Positions 18,932 to 31,541 are shown, numbered from the stretch's first letter. The stretch is DNA of 64,000 nt from Granulicella sp. L60 (GCF_009765825.1 NZ_LMUR01000018.1:1193739-1257738), one strand, 5' to 3'. Made by a program: numbers and translations. Notes: generated by a model from the sequence alone, not told the origin.

Positions 18932-19003
18932 TAGCTTTGGCTATCTCATAAGCAAACGCGTCAGACACTACTTGCTTCACTACCTGCTTTTGGCGGTGAT
19001 TTG

Positions 19004-19477
19004 TTACTGCTTTTGTTTGAGGAGGGCGAGGACCTCTTCGGCGTGGCCTTCGGGTTTGACCTCTTCGAAGATGTGGAGGAGGCGCTGGCCTTTGCCGGTG
19101 TCGGGGCTGATGAGGTAGGTGGTGCGTTTGACGCCCTTGACGAGCTTGCCGTACATGTTCTTCGGCTTGACGAGGTCGTAGCGGTTGATGAGCTCCATGT
19201 CGGGGTCGGCGAGGAGGTCGTAGGGGAGGTCGTACTTGTCTTTGAACTTCTTCTGGTCCTTGACGGTGTCGCGGGAGATGCCGAGGACGACGATGCCGGC
19301 CTTCTGGAACTTCTCGAAGGCGTCGCGGAAGCCGCAGGACTCGATGGTGCAGCCGGGGGTGTCGGCGCGAGGGTAGAAGAAGAGGACGACGGGCTTGTCC
19401 TTGAAGTCGGTGAGGTTGATGGTGTGGCCGTCCTGGTTCTGGAGGGTGAAGTTTTCTACGGCGTCGTTGACCTGCAT
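19004..19477 (-). CDS. bcp: Thioredoxin-dependent thiol peroxidase, Bcp/PrxQ type
   Basis: Reduces H2O2 and alkyl hydroperoxides with electrons from thioredoxin; cytosolic, 157 residues as usual. The peroxidatic cysteine lies in YPRADTPGCTIESC (near residue 43) with the second cysteine five residues later, the PrxQ resolving arrangement. Upstream NLTDFKDKPVVLFFYPR and downstream VVLGISRDTVKDQKKF are classic. A GAGGA site precedes the ATG. It is probably monocistronic; a half copy of the palindromic repeat lies upstream. Confidence 0.95.
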   Translation of the reverse strand: MQVNDAVENFTLQNQDGHTINLTDFKDKPVVLFFYPRADTPGCTIESCGFRDAFEKFQKAGIVVLGISRDTVKDQKKFKDKYDLPYDLLADPDMELINRYDLVKPKNMYGKLVKGVKRTTYLISPDTGKGQRLLHIFEEVKPEGHAEEVLALLKQKQ

Positions 19478-19568
19478 GGTTTCCTCGCGGTTGGTTCGTG
19501 GTGCTTGGTGGTGAGTTGGTGGTGTTTCGCGGCTGCTTCTGTCTCTTAGTTGAGTTTACTGCGGGTGG

Positions 19569-19652
19569 CCTGCCGGCCGGGCCGCCTGCTCGGCGGGAGG
19601 TCACTTCGTGACTTGTGTGTCCCCTTTGGGTCGCGGCTCCCGTTGGTCGCTT
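19569..19652. repeat. Nested-palindrome repeat, half copy
   Basis: Carries the left outer arm (CCTGCCGGCCGGGCCGCC onward, GGGAGGTCACTTCGTGAC) and the left inner arm (GGCTCCCGTTGGTCGC) but no right half. It stands between bcp and the FUSC-type gene. Confidence 0.75.
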
Positions 19653-19662
19653 GGATTTTGGT

Positions 19663-20739
19663 TTAAGGTTTCTGTTTTGCGCGCAGGGGGAGGATGAGGG
19701 TGGCGGTGGCGAGGCCGAGCGCGCCTCCTATGAGGGTCTCCCAGGCGCGGGATGCGAGGACGGAGATGGAGGTTTCGCCCTTGAGGAAGAGGGTGACGAC
19801 GAGGGTGAAGGCGAAGGTGGCGCAGGCGATGTCGTACCGCTCGGGGAGGGCCATGGCGTAGATGATCATGGCGAGGGCGGCGGCGATCCAGCCGAGCCAG
19901 GGGAGGTGGATGACGAGGGGAAGGCAGAGGAGTCCGAGGGGGACGCCGACGGCGGTGCCGAGGATGCGGCGGCGTACGCGGTTGGCGGTGCCGGTGGTGG
20001 AGTTGGCGATGACGTAGGTGCAGGCGGTGATGGCCCAGGCGGACTCTCTGAGGTGGAGGGTGTCGTTGAGAAAGACGATGACGAGGGCTGCGGCGGCGGC
20101 CTGGAGGCCCATGCGGAACTCCTGGGCGGGGATGCGGTCTTCGGCTGCTGGAGAGGGTGTGGGTAAGGGTGCGGGGCGGTCGAGGATGAGGGGGAGGATG
20201 GCGGCGATGGCTCCGATGAGTCCAGCGACGGCGACCATGGGGAGGTCGCTGCGGGTGAGGAGGGCTCCGTAGGCGAGGAGTTGTCCGATGTAGATCTGGG
20301 AGCCGATGCCGGCGCCGAGGATGCCGAAGCGTTTGAGGAAGCCGACGAGGAAGGCTCCGGTGACGAGGGTGAGTTCGGGGCCGGGGTGGCCGCGACCGGT
20401 GAGGATGGGGGCGAGGGCGATCATGCTGACCGCGCCGAGGGTGGCGGCGATGGCGAGGAGGACGAGATCGCGGGCGGAGGCGGTGCGCTTGGTGCGGCCT
20501 TCGGAGACGCAGGCCCAGAGGGCGAAGCCTCCGGCGAGGGAGCCGAGGGAGGCTCCGCCGGCGAGGGGGTGGGAGCGTCCCTGGAGGGCGCCGAGGGCGA
20601 CGGCGATGGCGTAGGCGGTGACGAGGCGGAGGCCTTTGATGCGGCGGTGGGCGGCAGGGTCGATGCGTTCGAGGAAGGTGGTGGTGGCTCGGGTCAGGCG
20701 TGGGGCTTGGGAGGGGCGGGTTTCGTGGTCGTCGAGCAT
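19663..20739 (-). CDS. FUSC-family inner-membrane protein
   Basis: 358-residue membrane protein with two clusters of about five hydrophobic segments separated by a soluble stretch near residues 185–205. The first cluster starts [15 protein letters not shown]; the second holds [15 protein letters not shown] and [20 protein letters not shown], matching the fusaric-acid-resistance/YccS-like FUSC repeat, where proteins export aromatic acids or act as channels. The family is usually larger (650 or more residues), so this is a short form without the long cytoplasmic domain. The substrate is unknown. The frame ends just past a half repeat. Confidence 0.78.
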   Translation of the reverse strand: MLDDHETRPSQAPRLTRATTTFLERIDPAAHRRIKGLRLVTAYAIAVALGALQGRSHPLAGGASLGSLAGGFALWACVSEGRTKRTASARDLVLLAIAATLGAVSMIALAPILTGRGHPGPELTLVTGAFLVGFLKRFGILGAGIGSQIYIGQLLAYGALLTRSDLPMVAVAGLIGAIAAILPLILDRPAPLPTPSPAAEDRIPAQEFRMGLQAAAAALVIVFLNDTLHLRESAWAITACTYVIANSTTGTANRVRRRILGTAVGVPLGLLCLPLVIHLPWLGWIAAALAMIIYAMALPERYDIACATFAFTLVVTLFLKGETSISVLASRAWETLIGGALGLATATLILPLRAKQKP

Positions 20740-20890
20740 GGGAGTGTCTCGGGTGGTTTTTTGGTGTCAGTGTGACAGTACACCAGAGGGGCGAGGGAGG
20801 GAATGCGGATGGTTTGTTTCGTCGTTGTCGGGTTTGTTTGCGAAGGCTTTTGGTTGCTACCGAATCGTTGTGGTGGTGCATCCAAGGGTT

Positions 20891-21478
20891 ATGAGTGGGT
20901 CTAGTGGGTCTATTGATCGCCGTCGATTTGCTGCTGGGGTTCTTGCTGCCGCTGCTGCCAGGTCTTTTGCGGGGACGGGTGATGGTGCGCCGGAGCAGCT
21001 GCATTTGAGTCCTAATGGGTGGATGCCGAATAACGTTCTTCCTGTACTGCTGTATCGGGGGGTGTTTCAGGGTGATCCGGATCTGGCGAGGAGGATGGAG
21101 GATCTGTTTGTGAGGAACGGGTGGCCTCCGCAGTGGAGGAATGGGGTGTATGACTTTCATCACTACCACTCGACCGCGCATGAGGTTTTGGGGTTTGCTG
21201 CGGGGCACGCTGAGCTTGTGCTTGGGGGTGAGGGTGGGCATGGGGTTACGGTGCGGGCGGGGGATGTTGTGGTGCTTCCGTGTGGGACGGGGCACTGCCG
21301 GGTGAAGGCTTCGGATGACTTTTTGGTGGTGGGGGCTTATCCGCCGGGGGAGCATTGGGATATCTGCAGGAGTGCTGCTGGTCCGGAGGTGTTGGAGAGG
21401 ATGCGGGGGGTTAAGTTTCCGGCGTTGGATCCGGTTGGGGGTAGGGATGGGGCGCTGCCGAGGCTTTGGGGTGGCTGA
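20891..21478 (+). CDS. YjlB-like cupin protein with Tat-type signal
   Basis: 195 residues. The N-terminus [22 protein letters not shown] is a twin-arginine-type export signal. The rest is a single cupin: [12 protein letters not shown], then [30 protein letters not shown] with clustered histidines for a metal, followed by [18 protein letters not shown]. This matches the Bacillus YjlB family, which has no assigned reaction. The ATG at 20891 is used although the AAGGG before it is only two bases away; no better start with a signal peptide is available. It is flanked by convergent fabD and divergent from the FUSC gene. Confidence 0.82.
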   Translation: MSGSSGSIDRRRFAAGVLAAAAARSFAGTGDGAPEQLHLSPNGWMPNNVLPVLLYRGVFQGDPDLARRMEDLFVRNGWPPQWRNGVYDFHHYHSTAHEVLGFAAGHAELVLGGEGGHGVTVRAGDVVVLPCGTGHCRVKASDDFLVVGAYPPGEHWDICRSAAGPEVLERMRGVKFPALDPVGGRDGALPRLWGG

Positions 21479-21512
21479 GGGTTTCTGAGGCTTGGCTGTG
21501 GTTGTATGACAA

Positions 21513-21560
21513 CGGCAAGTGCGACAGCAGATTCCTCCGCTTCGCTCGGAATGACAAACA
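21513..21560. repeat. Short CGCTTCGCTCGGAATGAC-type intergenic repeat
   Basis: AGATTCCTCCGCTTCGCTCGGAATGACA is a short hairpin repeat of the kind scattered widely in acidobacterial genomes (general knowledge). It sits 3' of the cupin gene and resembles the CTCAGGATGAC part of the ~180-bp repeats. Confidence 0.5.
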
Positions 21561-21640
21561 AGAGGGCAAACAACTGCAACTGCAAGCAACTGAAAATGTA
21601 ACGATGTTGGTTACAGTTGTGACGGAGATGTGGTGGGTGG

Positions 21641-22630
21641 TTAGGTGGTGGTGAGGGTGGTGAGGGTTTTTTCGAGGGAGGCGGAGTCTTCTACGTTGAG
21701 GGCTTTTTGGGTGCGGTCGATCTGGCGCATGAGGCCGGAGAGGACTTTGCCGGGGCCGACTTCGATGAAGTGGGTGGTGCCTTGGGCGATGAGGAGGTTG
21801 ATGCATTCGACCCAGCGGACGGCTCCGGTGACCTGGCGGATGAGGCATTCGCGGGAGTCGGGGGCGCGGGTGAGGAGGCGGGCGTCGACGTTGCAGGCGA
21901 CGGGGAAGGCGGGGTCGTGGAAGGCGATGGATTCGAGGTCTTTGGTGAGGGCGTCCCGGGCGGGCTGCATGAGGGCGCAGTGGAAGGGGGCGCTGACCTG
22001 GAGCATGACGGTGCGCTTGGCTCCGGCGGCTTTGCAGAGGTCCGCGGCGAGATGAACGGCTCCGGCGGCTCCGGAGATGACGGTTTGGTCGGGGGAGTTG
22101 AGGTTGGCGGGAGAGACGACGGCGAGATTTGCGTTGAAGGTTTTGGCGTCGGACATCGTGGGGAGTGGGGTGAGTTGGTCGGTGACCTGGGAGCAGACCT
22201 CGTCGATGAGTTCGGCGGAGAGGCCGAGGATGGCGGCCATGGCGCCTTCTCCGGTGGGGACGGCTTGCTGCATGTAGCGGCCGCGGGAGCGTACGGTGCG
22301 GACGGCGTCGGCGAAGGTGAGGGTGCCGGCGACGACGTGGGCGGAGTACTCGCCGAGGGAGTGGCCGGCGGTGATGGCGGGAGTGATACCTTTTTCCGCC
22401 AATACGCGGGCGGCGGCGACGGAGACGGTGAGGATGGCGGGCTGGGTGTGCTCGGTGAGCTTGAGATCTTCCTCGGGGCCTTCGAAGATGAGTTTGGAGA
22501 GGGGGAAGCCAAGGGCTTCGTCGGCCTCTTCGAAGACCAGGCGGGCGGTGGGGAAGTTGTCGTAGAGGTCGCGGCCCATACCTACGGACTGTGAGCCCTG
22601 GCCGGGGAAGAGGAAGGCTAGTTTAGTCAT
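21641..22630 (-). CDS. fabD: Malonyl-CoA:acyl carrier protein transacylase
   Basis: Loads malonate from CoA onto ACP for fatty acid synthesis; cytosolic, 329 residues (family about 310). Motifs are [12 protein letters not shown] at the N-terminus, the nucleophile serine in [11 protein letters not shown] (near residue 90), the arginine in [13 protein letters not shown] (near 117), the catalytic histidine in [10 protein letters not shown] (near 205) and [12 protein letters not shown] near the end. No other fab genes are adjacent, which is unusual for fabD, often found with fabH or fabG. The next upstream gene on the strand begins about 230 bp away beyond a repeat copy. Confidence 0.96.
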   Translation of the reverse strand: MTKLAFLFPGQGSQSVGMGRDLYDNFPTARLVFEEADEALGFPLSKLIFEGPEEDLKLTEHTQPAILTVSVAAARVLAEKGITPAITAGHSLGEYSAHVVAGTLTFADAVRTVRSRGRYMQQAVPTGEGAMAAILGLSAELIDEVCSQVTDQLTPLPTMSDAKTFNANLAVVSPANLNSPDQTVISGAAGAVHLAADLCKAAGAKRTVMLQVSAPFHCALMQPARDALTKDLESIAFHDPAFPVACNVDARLLTRAPDSRECLIRQVTGAVRWVECINLLIAQGTTHFIEVGPGKVLSGLMRQIDRTQKALNVEDSASLEKTLTTLTTT

Positions 22631-22684
22631 CGTGACTATCGTAAATGAGCGGGGCGGGTGTTAGGTGTTATCGGCATAGCGCAC

Positions 22685-22861
22685 GATGCTGAGCTGGGCT
22701 GGATGTGGTGCGAGGTAAGGAGAGAGTATTGGGACGTTGAGGGTATGGCAGGTCCTTCGACTACGCCTCTCGCGATGAAACTGTGAGAGGCTTCGCTCAG
22801 GATGACGCTTTCTATATCAATCCAGCACTGAAGCTCAGGCTATATGTGGATACCTGGCTAG
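22685..22861. repeat. ~180-bp dispersed repeat, copy 2
   Basis: Same blocks as copies 1 and 3. Its right end GGCTAG supplies the TAG stop of the minus-strand gene at 22858. Confidence 0.85.
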
Positions 22862-23145
22862 GTGCCGAGGCCGAAGTCGATGTCCTGCTCGTCGCCGGAG
22901 TGGGCGTAGAGGTCGTAGGGGGTGCGGCGGTTGAACTTGTAGCGCTGGCGGATCTCGCGGCCGATGAAGAGGCCGACTGCTACGGCTCCGAGGCTGGCGG
23001 AGATCCAGCCGATGGTCTTGATGAGGGTGGAGTCTTCTTCTTCGTCGTCGTCTTGGGTGAGACGCGGGAAGGGCAGCGGTGCGGTGGCAGGGATCTCCTC
23101 GGCTTTGGTGTATTCGAAGGGCCGGGGCTTGGAGCGGAACTTCAT
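22858..23145 (-). CDS. Hypothetical single-span membrane protein
   Basis: 95 residues: a polar start (MKFRSKPRPFEYTKAEEIP), an acidic run QDDDEEEDS, one hydrophobic segment (TIGWISASLGAVAVGLFIG, about residues 43–61) and a short basic/polar tail with the acidic end GDEQDIDFGLGT. No family is recognised. Its TAG stop lies in the end of a repeat copy, so the native C-terminus may have been altered by the repeat. Confidence 0.65.
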   Translation of the reverse strand: MKFRSKPRPFEYTKAEEIPATAPLPFPRLTQDDDEEEDSTLIKTIGWISASLGAVAVGLFIGREIRQRYKFNRRTPYDLYAHSGDEQDIDFGLGT

Positions 23146-23251
23146 AGTTGGATGATAGCGCAGGTTCGGATGAGATGGGAGTGGTGCTTTTGTGCCATCG
23201 TTGATTGGACGCTAAGCGTGGGGGAAGGTTGCAAAGAGGGGAAAGACTCTG

Positions 23252-23441
23252 TCCCGCCGGACGGGCCGCCTGCTCGGCGGGAGGTCACTTCGTGACTTGT
23301 ATACCCCTTCGGGTGGGCCTCCCGTTGGTCGGCACGAAGATGATTCCGACCAGCGGGAGGACTTACACGGCTGGCGCGGGCGCGACAGGTATACGCGTCA
23401 CGAAGTGACCTCCCGCTGAGCAGGCGGCCCGTCCGGCAGGA
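23252..23441. repeat. Nested-palindrome (MITE-like) repeat, full copy 2
   Basis: Outer inverted arms (TCCCGCCGGACGGGCCGCC… and …GGCGGCCCGTCCGGCAGGA) and inner arms (CTCCCGTTGGTCGG and CCGACCAGCGGGAG) fold one inside the other. It ends 8 bp from the stop of the DUF4230 gene. The internal sequence matches copy 1. Confidence 0.88.
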
Positions 23442-23449
23442 CATGATCT

Positions 23450-24106
23450 TTAAGAGACGTCGACCTGCTGGAAGCCGAGGCTGTAGAGGAGGGTGGTGAC
23501 GGTGGCGCGGGCGTTCTTGCGGGCGGTGTCGAGGATGCCGTCGGCGAGGGCCGACTGCTGGAGCTGCTGCTCAGCTTTGGCGCGGGTGTCGGACTCGAGG
23601 TTCTGATCGACGGGGACGAGGAGGCCGGTGCTGCGGGCGTAGACGCGGGTGTGCTGGTTGTCCAGCGTGGTGATGAAGAGCTGGGAGGCGGGGAGGGTGA
23701 CGTGGATGGACGAGACGCCGTTCTTGCTGTCGATGCGGACATCTTCGGGTTTGAGCTGGGCGAGGTCGATGCCGGCGATGGACTGGCCGTGGACGACGAG
23801 AAGAAGACGGTCGCCTGCGAGGAGGTCGGGAAGGACGGGGCTGGACTTGGCGCCTTCGACGACGGTGTCGATGGAGTAGACGACGGTCTCGAGGCGGTTG
23901 AGGCGCTGGATGCGCTGGACGACGGCGGGAACGGAGGTGTCGAAGGTGGTGGTGCGTCCGGTGATGGCGGTGGAGACGCGTCCGAGGAGGCCGGTGGTGG
24001 CGTGGCGGATGAAGACGCCGAGAGCTACGGCTCCGAGGATGAGCGAGAGCAGGACGGCGAGGAGGGTTCCGGAGGAGCCGCGGCCCGAGCTGTATTGCGT
24101 AGTCAT
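23450..24106 (-). CDS. DUF4230-family protein, membrane-anchored
   Basis: 218 residues. One N-terminal membrane segment (GTLLAVLLSLILGAVALGVFI, about residues 13–33) is followed by an extracytoplasmic domain with VVQRIQRLNRLETVVYSIDTVVEG, GIDLAQLKPEDVRI and IHVTLPASQLFITTLDNQHTRVY, the pattern of DUF4230. The C-terminus has an Ala/Gln-rich helix. The function of the family is not known. The start MTTQYSS is chosen because the 17 extra upstream codons look non-coding, though no good ribosome site is seen. It is divergent from the STAS gene. Confidence 0.8.
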   Translation of the reverse strand: MTTQYSSGRGSSGTLLAVLLSLILGAVALGVFIRHATTGLLGRVSTAITGRTTTFDTSVPAVVQRIQRLNRLETVVYSIDTVVEGAKSSPVLPDLLAGDRLLLVVHGQSIAGIDLAQLKPEDVRIDSKNGVSSIHVTLPASQLFITTLDNQHTRVYARSTGLLVPVDQNLESDTRAKAEQQLQQSALADGILDTARKNARATVTTLLYSLGFQQVDVS

Positions 24107-24343
24107 AGTGGGTTGGATGCCTGACCGGCAGCTCCGGTGTGTGTTCCATGATGACATACCGGGTTGCTATCCCTGAGTGGAGGTTGAGTTCGATGGGGTG
24201 GTGGTTCGTGCGGCGGTCTTGATTGGGCGAGCGGAGTTTTCCGCGGGGTGTCGGTTTGTGGGGAAAATCATGAGATTTTAATGCAGTGATGTGGGGTGTG
24301 AATCGTAGGCTTGCGCAATCGGTTACAAACAAAGGAGATTGGC

Positions 24344-24679
24344 ATGTCGGTAGGGACGCATACGTTTCATTGCGAGGTAGAGAAGTCGGAGGATGGGGCT
24401 GGCGGCAAGGTGACTCGCGTGATCTGTCATGGACATGTGGTGAACCAGACGGGCGATCAGTTGAAAGATACGGTGAAGCCGCTTATCAAGGATGGAGGCC
24501 ACATCCTTGTCGACCTGACGGATGTGAGCTATGTGGACAGCATGGGACTGGGGACGCTGGTGGGACTGAAGGTCTCGGCGGTTTCGGCGGGGTTCTGCAC
24601 GCTGGAGTTTGTGAATCTCTCGAAGCGGCTGCAGGAGCTGCTAAAGCTTACGCATCTGACTTCGATGCTTAGCTCTTAG
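24344..24679 (+). CDS. STAS-domain protein (anti-sigma-factor-antagonist-like)
   Basis: 111-residue single STAS domain: KVTRVICHGHVVNQTGDQLKDTV, then HILVDLTDVSYVDSMGLGTLVGL, then LEFVNLSKRLQELLKLTHL. Such proteins bind anti-sigma kinases and are switched by serine phosphorylation in the DSSGLG loop. Here the loop reads DSMGLG: the first serine is kept but the usual phosphorylated second serine is Met, so regulation may differ. A strong AAGGAGA site sits five bases before the ATG. No anti-sigma kinase or phosphatase gene is next to it. Confidence 0.88.
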   Translation: MSVGTHTFHCEVEKSEDGAGGKVTRVICHGHVVNQTGDQLKDTVKPLIKDGGHILVDLTDVSYVDSMGLGTLVGLKVSAVSAGFCTLEFVNLSKRLQELLKLTHLTSMLSS

Positions 24680-24708
24680 TGTGAAAGATTTTTAGTGCGA
24701 AAGATTTG

Positions 24709-24790
24709 TCCTGCCGGACGGGCCGCCTGCTCGGCGGGAGGTCACTTCGTGACTTGTATACCCCTTTGGGTGGGCTCCCGTTGGTCGCTT
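24709..24790. repeat. Nested-palindrome repeat, half copy
   Basis: Left outer arm TCCTGCCGGACGGGCCGCC through GTCACTTCGTGAC and left inner arm GGCTCCCGTTGGTCGC only, as in 19569–19652. It lies between the ends of the STAS gene and the peptidase gene. Confidence 0.8.
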
Positions 24791-24819
24791 GATGTGTTTG
24801 TGCGGCCAACGGGTCTTTG

Positions 24820-27045
24820 CTAGGGGGCTTGGGGTTTGAGGTAGGTGTCGAACTGCCAGAGGATGCGGTTGAAGAGTTCGTTGCGGGCGGTGGGGCCGGC
24901 GATGGAGTGGGTCTTGCGCGGGAAGAGCTGGAGGTCGTAGGGGATTCCGGCGTCTATGAGGGGTTGGATGAACTGGATGGTGTTGGCGAGGTGGACGTTG
25001 TCGTCTCCGGTGCCGTGGGCGATGAGGAGACGGCCTTTGAGTTTGGCGGCGCTGGTGACGGGTGCGTCTTCTTTGTAGGCGTCGGCGTTTTCAGAGGGCA
25101 GGCCGAGGAAGCGCTCGGTGTAGATGGAGTCGTAGTTGCGCCAGTCGGTGACGGGGGCTACGGCGACGCCGGCACGGAAGCGGTCGCTGTGGGTCATGGC
25201 GTAGAGGGTGAAGCTGCCGCCCCAGCTCCAACCCCACCAGCCGAGGCGTTTGGGGTCGAGCTGCGGGTAGCGGGCGAGGATCTGATCGAGGGCGGCGAGC
25301 TGGTCGGAGAACTGGATGGGGCCGAAGTTGCGGTAGGCGGCCTGGACGAAGTCGCGGCCACGTCCGCCGGAGCCGCGGCTGTCTACGTCGAGGACTGCGA
25401 AGCCGTGCTGGGCGAGGATCTCGTCGAAGGAGGGGCTGCCCCAGGTGTCGACGATGCCGCTGTTGGGTGTGGGTCCAGCGTAGGGGTTGAGGATGAGTGG
25501 GACGGAGGCGGCGGTGGTGGAGGCGGGGAGGGTGAGGGTGCCGTAGAGTTTGGTCTTGCCGTCGGCGGCGGTGACGGTGACGATGCTGCTGGTGACGCCG
25601 GTGGCGGGGGGAAGGGGCTTTGACTTCCAGAGGGAGATGCAGGATTTGGCGACGGTGCAGATGCTGACGCTTGGCGGTGCGGAGCGGTCGCTGGCGTAGA
25701 GGTTGAAGTGGGCTCCGTCGGGGGAGACCTGGGTGAAGAAGGTGCCGAAGTCCGGCGTGAGTTTTTGTTTGCCGGTGCCGTCGGGCTGGATGGACCAGAA
25801 GGTCTTTTTGGTGGGATCGCCTTCGACGGTGGCGGTGTAGAAGATGGTCTCGGTGTTGGGTTCGACGATGAGGGATTCGACCTCGTAGTCGCCCTGGGTG
25901 AGCTGGCGGGTGAGGGTGGCGTCGGCGGCGAGGGGATGGTGTTCGTCGAAGGAGTAGAGGTAGATGTGGTTGTGGCCGTCGCGCCAGCTTTGGAGGAGGA
26001 AGCGGCCGTGGGGGAGGATGTTGAGGTCGGTGCTGAAGTCAAGGAACTTTGGGTCGTTGTCGGAGGCGACGAGGCGGGTCTTGCCGGAGTGGACGTCGGC
26101 GAAGTAGATGTTGAGGTGCTGGTGGCTGCGGGTGAGGACCTGGATGAAGACGGTGTTGGGGTCGACCCAGCCGAAGCGGGGGATGTAGTCGTTGCCGGCG
26201 CTGAAGGGTAGGTCGATGAAGCGGGTCTTGCCGCCTTTGACGGGAACGATGCCGACGCGGACGTTGGGGTTGGGGTCGCCGGGCTGGGGGTAGCGCTGGT
26301 TGTCGATGGTGGGGTGGGTGGGGATGAAGTCGGTGATGGGGTAGGTGGGGACTTTGGCTTCGTCGGCCTGGAGGTAGGCGATGGATTTGGAGTCGGGCGA
26401 CCAGAAGTAGTTGCTGCGGACGTCGAGCTCTTCGAGGTAGACCCAGTCGACTTCTCCGTTGAGGAGGGTGTCGGGGTTGGTGTTGGTGAGGGCGGTCTCG
26501 TTGCCGTTGGCGACGGGGTGGACGTAGAGGTTGTGGTTGCGGAGGTAGGAGACGAAGTGGGCGTCGGGGGAGAACTTGGGATCGTCGCCGGAGCCGGATT
26601 TGGTATCGACGACGAGGGTGCCGTTGGCGGCGGCGATGTCGTAGAGCCAGAGCTTGCCGCCGTTGTCGAGGAGGAGATGTTTGGAGTCGGGCGCCCAGAG
26701 GTAGTCGGACATGGAGTAGCGGGCGCGGTGGTCTTTGTCCTTCTCGTTGACGGCGTCGGCGGAGAGTTTGCTGAGCTGTTCGGCGGAGGCGAGGACGGAG
26801 GCTTTGCCGGTGTCGGGGTCGATCTGGATGATGTCGCCGGGCTTGCCGTTGGCGTCGGTATCGCCGGCGAGGTAGGTGAGGCGCTTGCTGTCGGGGCTCC
26901 AGATGGCGGAGGCGGGTGCTCCGCTGGAGATGCCGTGCATGACCTGATCGAGGGTGCGGATGCCGGGGTCGGTGGGGGGCGGAGTGGTTTGGGCGATGGC
27001 AGAGGTGCAGAGGCAGAGGAGAGCGGCGTGCTGGAAGAGGCGCAT
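24820..27045 (-). CDS. Dipeptidyl-peptidase-IV-type S9 serine peptidase, exported
   Basis: 741 residues. A signal peptide (MRLFQHAALLCLCTSAIAQ) precedes an eight-bladed beta-propeller (about 60–470, with WSPDSKRLTYLAGD, WAPDSKHLLL and WSPDSKSIAYLQADE repeats) and a C-terminal alpha/beta-hydrolase. The nucleophile is in GWWGWSWGGSFTLY, the aspartate in AHGTGDDNVHLANT and the histidine in FPRKTHSIAG. The DWVYLEELDVRSNYFWSPD stretch with paired glutamates is the DPP-IV N-terminus-binding motif, so it probably removes Xaa-Pro or Xaa-Ala dipeptides in the periplasm. Upstream codons beyond this Met are repeat-rich non-coding DNA. Confidence 0.93.
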   Translation of the reverse strand: MRLFQHAALLCLCTSAIAQTTPPPTDPGIRTLDQVMHGISSGAPASAIWSPDSKRLTYLAGDTDANGKPGDIIQIDPDTGKASVLASAEQLSKLSADAVNEKDKDHRARYSMSDYLWAPDSKHLLLDNGGKLWLYDIAAANGTLVVDTKSGSGDDPKFSPDAHFVSYLRNHNLYVHPVANGNETALTNTNPDTLLNGEVDWVYLEELDVRSNYFWSPDSKSIAYLQADEAKVPTYPITDFIPTHPTIDNQRYPQPGDPNPNVRVGIVPVKGGKTRFIDLPFSAGNDYIPRFGWVDPNTVFIQVLTRSHQHLNIYFADVHSGKTRLVASDNDPKFLDFSTDLNILPHGRFLLQSWRDGHNHIYLYSFDEHHPLAADATLTRQLTQGDYEVESLIVEPNTETIFYTATVEGDPTKKTFWSIQPDGTGKQKLTPDFGTFFTQVSPDGAHFNLYASDRSAPPSVSICTVAKSCISLWKSKPLPPATGVTSSIVTVTAADGKTKLYGTLTLPASTTAASVPLILNPYAGPTPNSGIVDTWGSPSFDEILAQHGFAVLDVDSRGSGGRGRDFVQAAYRNFGPIQFSDQLAALDQILARYPQLDPKRLGWWGWSWGGSFTLYAMTHSDRFRAGVAVAPVTDWRNYDSIYTERFLGLPSENADAYKEDAPVTSAAKLKGRLLIAHGTGDDNVHLANTIQFIQPLIDAGIPYDLQLFPRKTHSIAGPTARNELFNRILWQFDTYLKPQAP

Positions 27046-27206
27046 AGGTTGGGTTGAGTTTACAAGGTGGGGGTGGGGTGGGTGAAGGAGTGCGATGCTG
27101 CGCTGTTGGGGGAGCGTGGGCTGGATGGGATTATTCGGGTTTGCAGAGGGTGGACGGTTGCGTCGGGCCGTGGGAGTTACGGCTAGGCGGTATAGGCCTA
27201 TAGAAC

Positions 27207-27400
27207 GATGCGGAGCTGGTGCGAGATAAGGAGAGAGTATTGGCGCGTTGAGCATATTGCAGGTCCTTCGACTGCGCCTCTCACGATGGACTGCGAGAGG
27301 CTCCGCTCAGGATGACGCTTCTATAACAATCCATCACAGGTGCTCAGGATGACACTTCTATTCATCCATCACTTCCGCTCAGGCTAGATGTCGATACGGG

Positions 27401-27403
<3 letters not shown>
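27207..27403. repeat. ~180-bp dispersed repeat, copy 3
   Basis: Same family as 18755–18931 and 22685–22861, with an internal partial duplication of the CTCAGGATGACRCTTCTAT segment. Its terminal GGGCTAG contains the TAG stop of pyrG. Confidence 0.85.
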
Positions 27404-30865
<3,462 letters not shown>

Positions 30866-30881
30866 CTAGGTGTGGGTAGGG

Positions 30882-31541
30882 CTAAAAGGTATTGATGTCT
30901 GGGGTTTCGAGGATGGGCTTTGGGTAGCCGTCGCGGGCTACGCGGAGCATGGCGCGGCCTACCTGTTCGGTGGTGTTGATGTACTTGGGGAATACGGACT
31001 TCAATAGGGGCATGATGGGGTTGAGCAGGGTGTAGAAGGTCTGGTAGAGGCGCGTCTTCGAGCGGATGCCGTGGAGCGGCTGGATGAAGCCGGGGCGGAG
31101 CATGTAGGCGGCCTTGAAGGGGAGTTTGAGGAGGTCGTTTTCGGTCTTGCCTTTGACGCGGGCCCACATGGCGCGGCCATGTTCGGTGCTGTCGGTACCG
31201 GCGCCGGAGACGTAGACGAAGGTCATGTCGGGGTTGAGCTTTGCGAGGGTGGTGGCGGCGGCGAGGGTGAGGTCGTAGGTGAGGTGGGTGTACTGGGGCT
31301 CGGCCATACCGGCGGAGCTGACGCCGAGTGAGAAGAGGCAGGCGTCGAAGCCGGTGAGTTGGGATTCGATGTCGGAGTAGTCGAAGAAGTCGGCGTGGGC
31401 GAGCTCGCGGAGTTTGGGGTGCTGCTGGCCGGTGGGTTTGCGGACGATGGAGAGGACCTGCTGGACGGTGGGGTCGAGGAGGCACTCGCGTAAGACGCCC
31501 TGGCCGACCATGCCGGTGGCGCCGAAGAGGATGACGTTCAT
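30882..31541 (-). CDS. NAD(P)-binding Rossmann-fold protein (NmrA/HIM1-like)
   Basis: 219 residues starting with the dinucleotide-binding motif MNVILFGATGMVGQGVLREC. Middle parts include ACLFSLGVSSAGMAEPQYTHLTYD and the YVSGAGTDSTEHGRAMWARVKGKTENDL segment with a Tyr/Lys-like arrangement, as in HIM1/TIP30-related atypical short-chain dehydrogenases. No catalytic role is assigned. A GGGAGA site four bases before the ATG fixes the start; an upstream in-frame start is rejected. It is convergent with the GH35-like gene. Confidence 0.8.
   Translation of the reverse strand: MNVILFGATGMVGQGVLRECLLDPTVQQVLSIVRKPTGQQHPKLRELAHADFFDYSDIESQLTGFDACLFSLGVSSAGMAEPQYTHLTYDLTLAAATTLAKLNPDMTFVYVSGAGTDSTEHGRAMWARVKGKTENDLLKLPFKAAYMLRPGFIQPLHGIRSKTRLYQTFYTLLNPIMPLLKSVFPKYINTTEQVGRAMLRVARDGYPKPILETPDINTF

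Larger units (their letters stand above)
18329..19003. other. Long intergenic region with terminator and repeats
   Basis: About 675 bp without a convincing gene. From left to right it holds an AT-rich stretch, a hairpin with T tract (18450–18478), the GGCTAAAGCC palindrome pair (18640–18696) and a copy of the ~180-bp repeat (18755–18931). A 95-codon open frame on the minus strand spanning the hairpin has no recognisable features. Confidence 0.6.

Noticed and set aside
19601..21589. 662-codon minus-strand frame rich in Pro, Arg and His
   Set aside because: Shadow frame across the FUSC gene, a repeat and the cupin gene; the composition is typical of out-of-frame GC-rich DNA.
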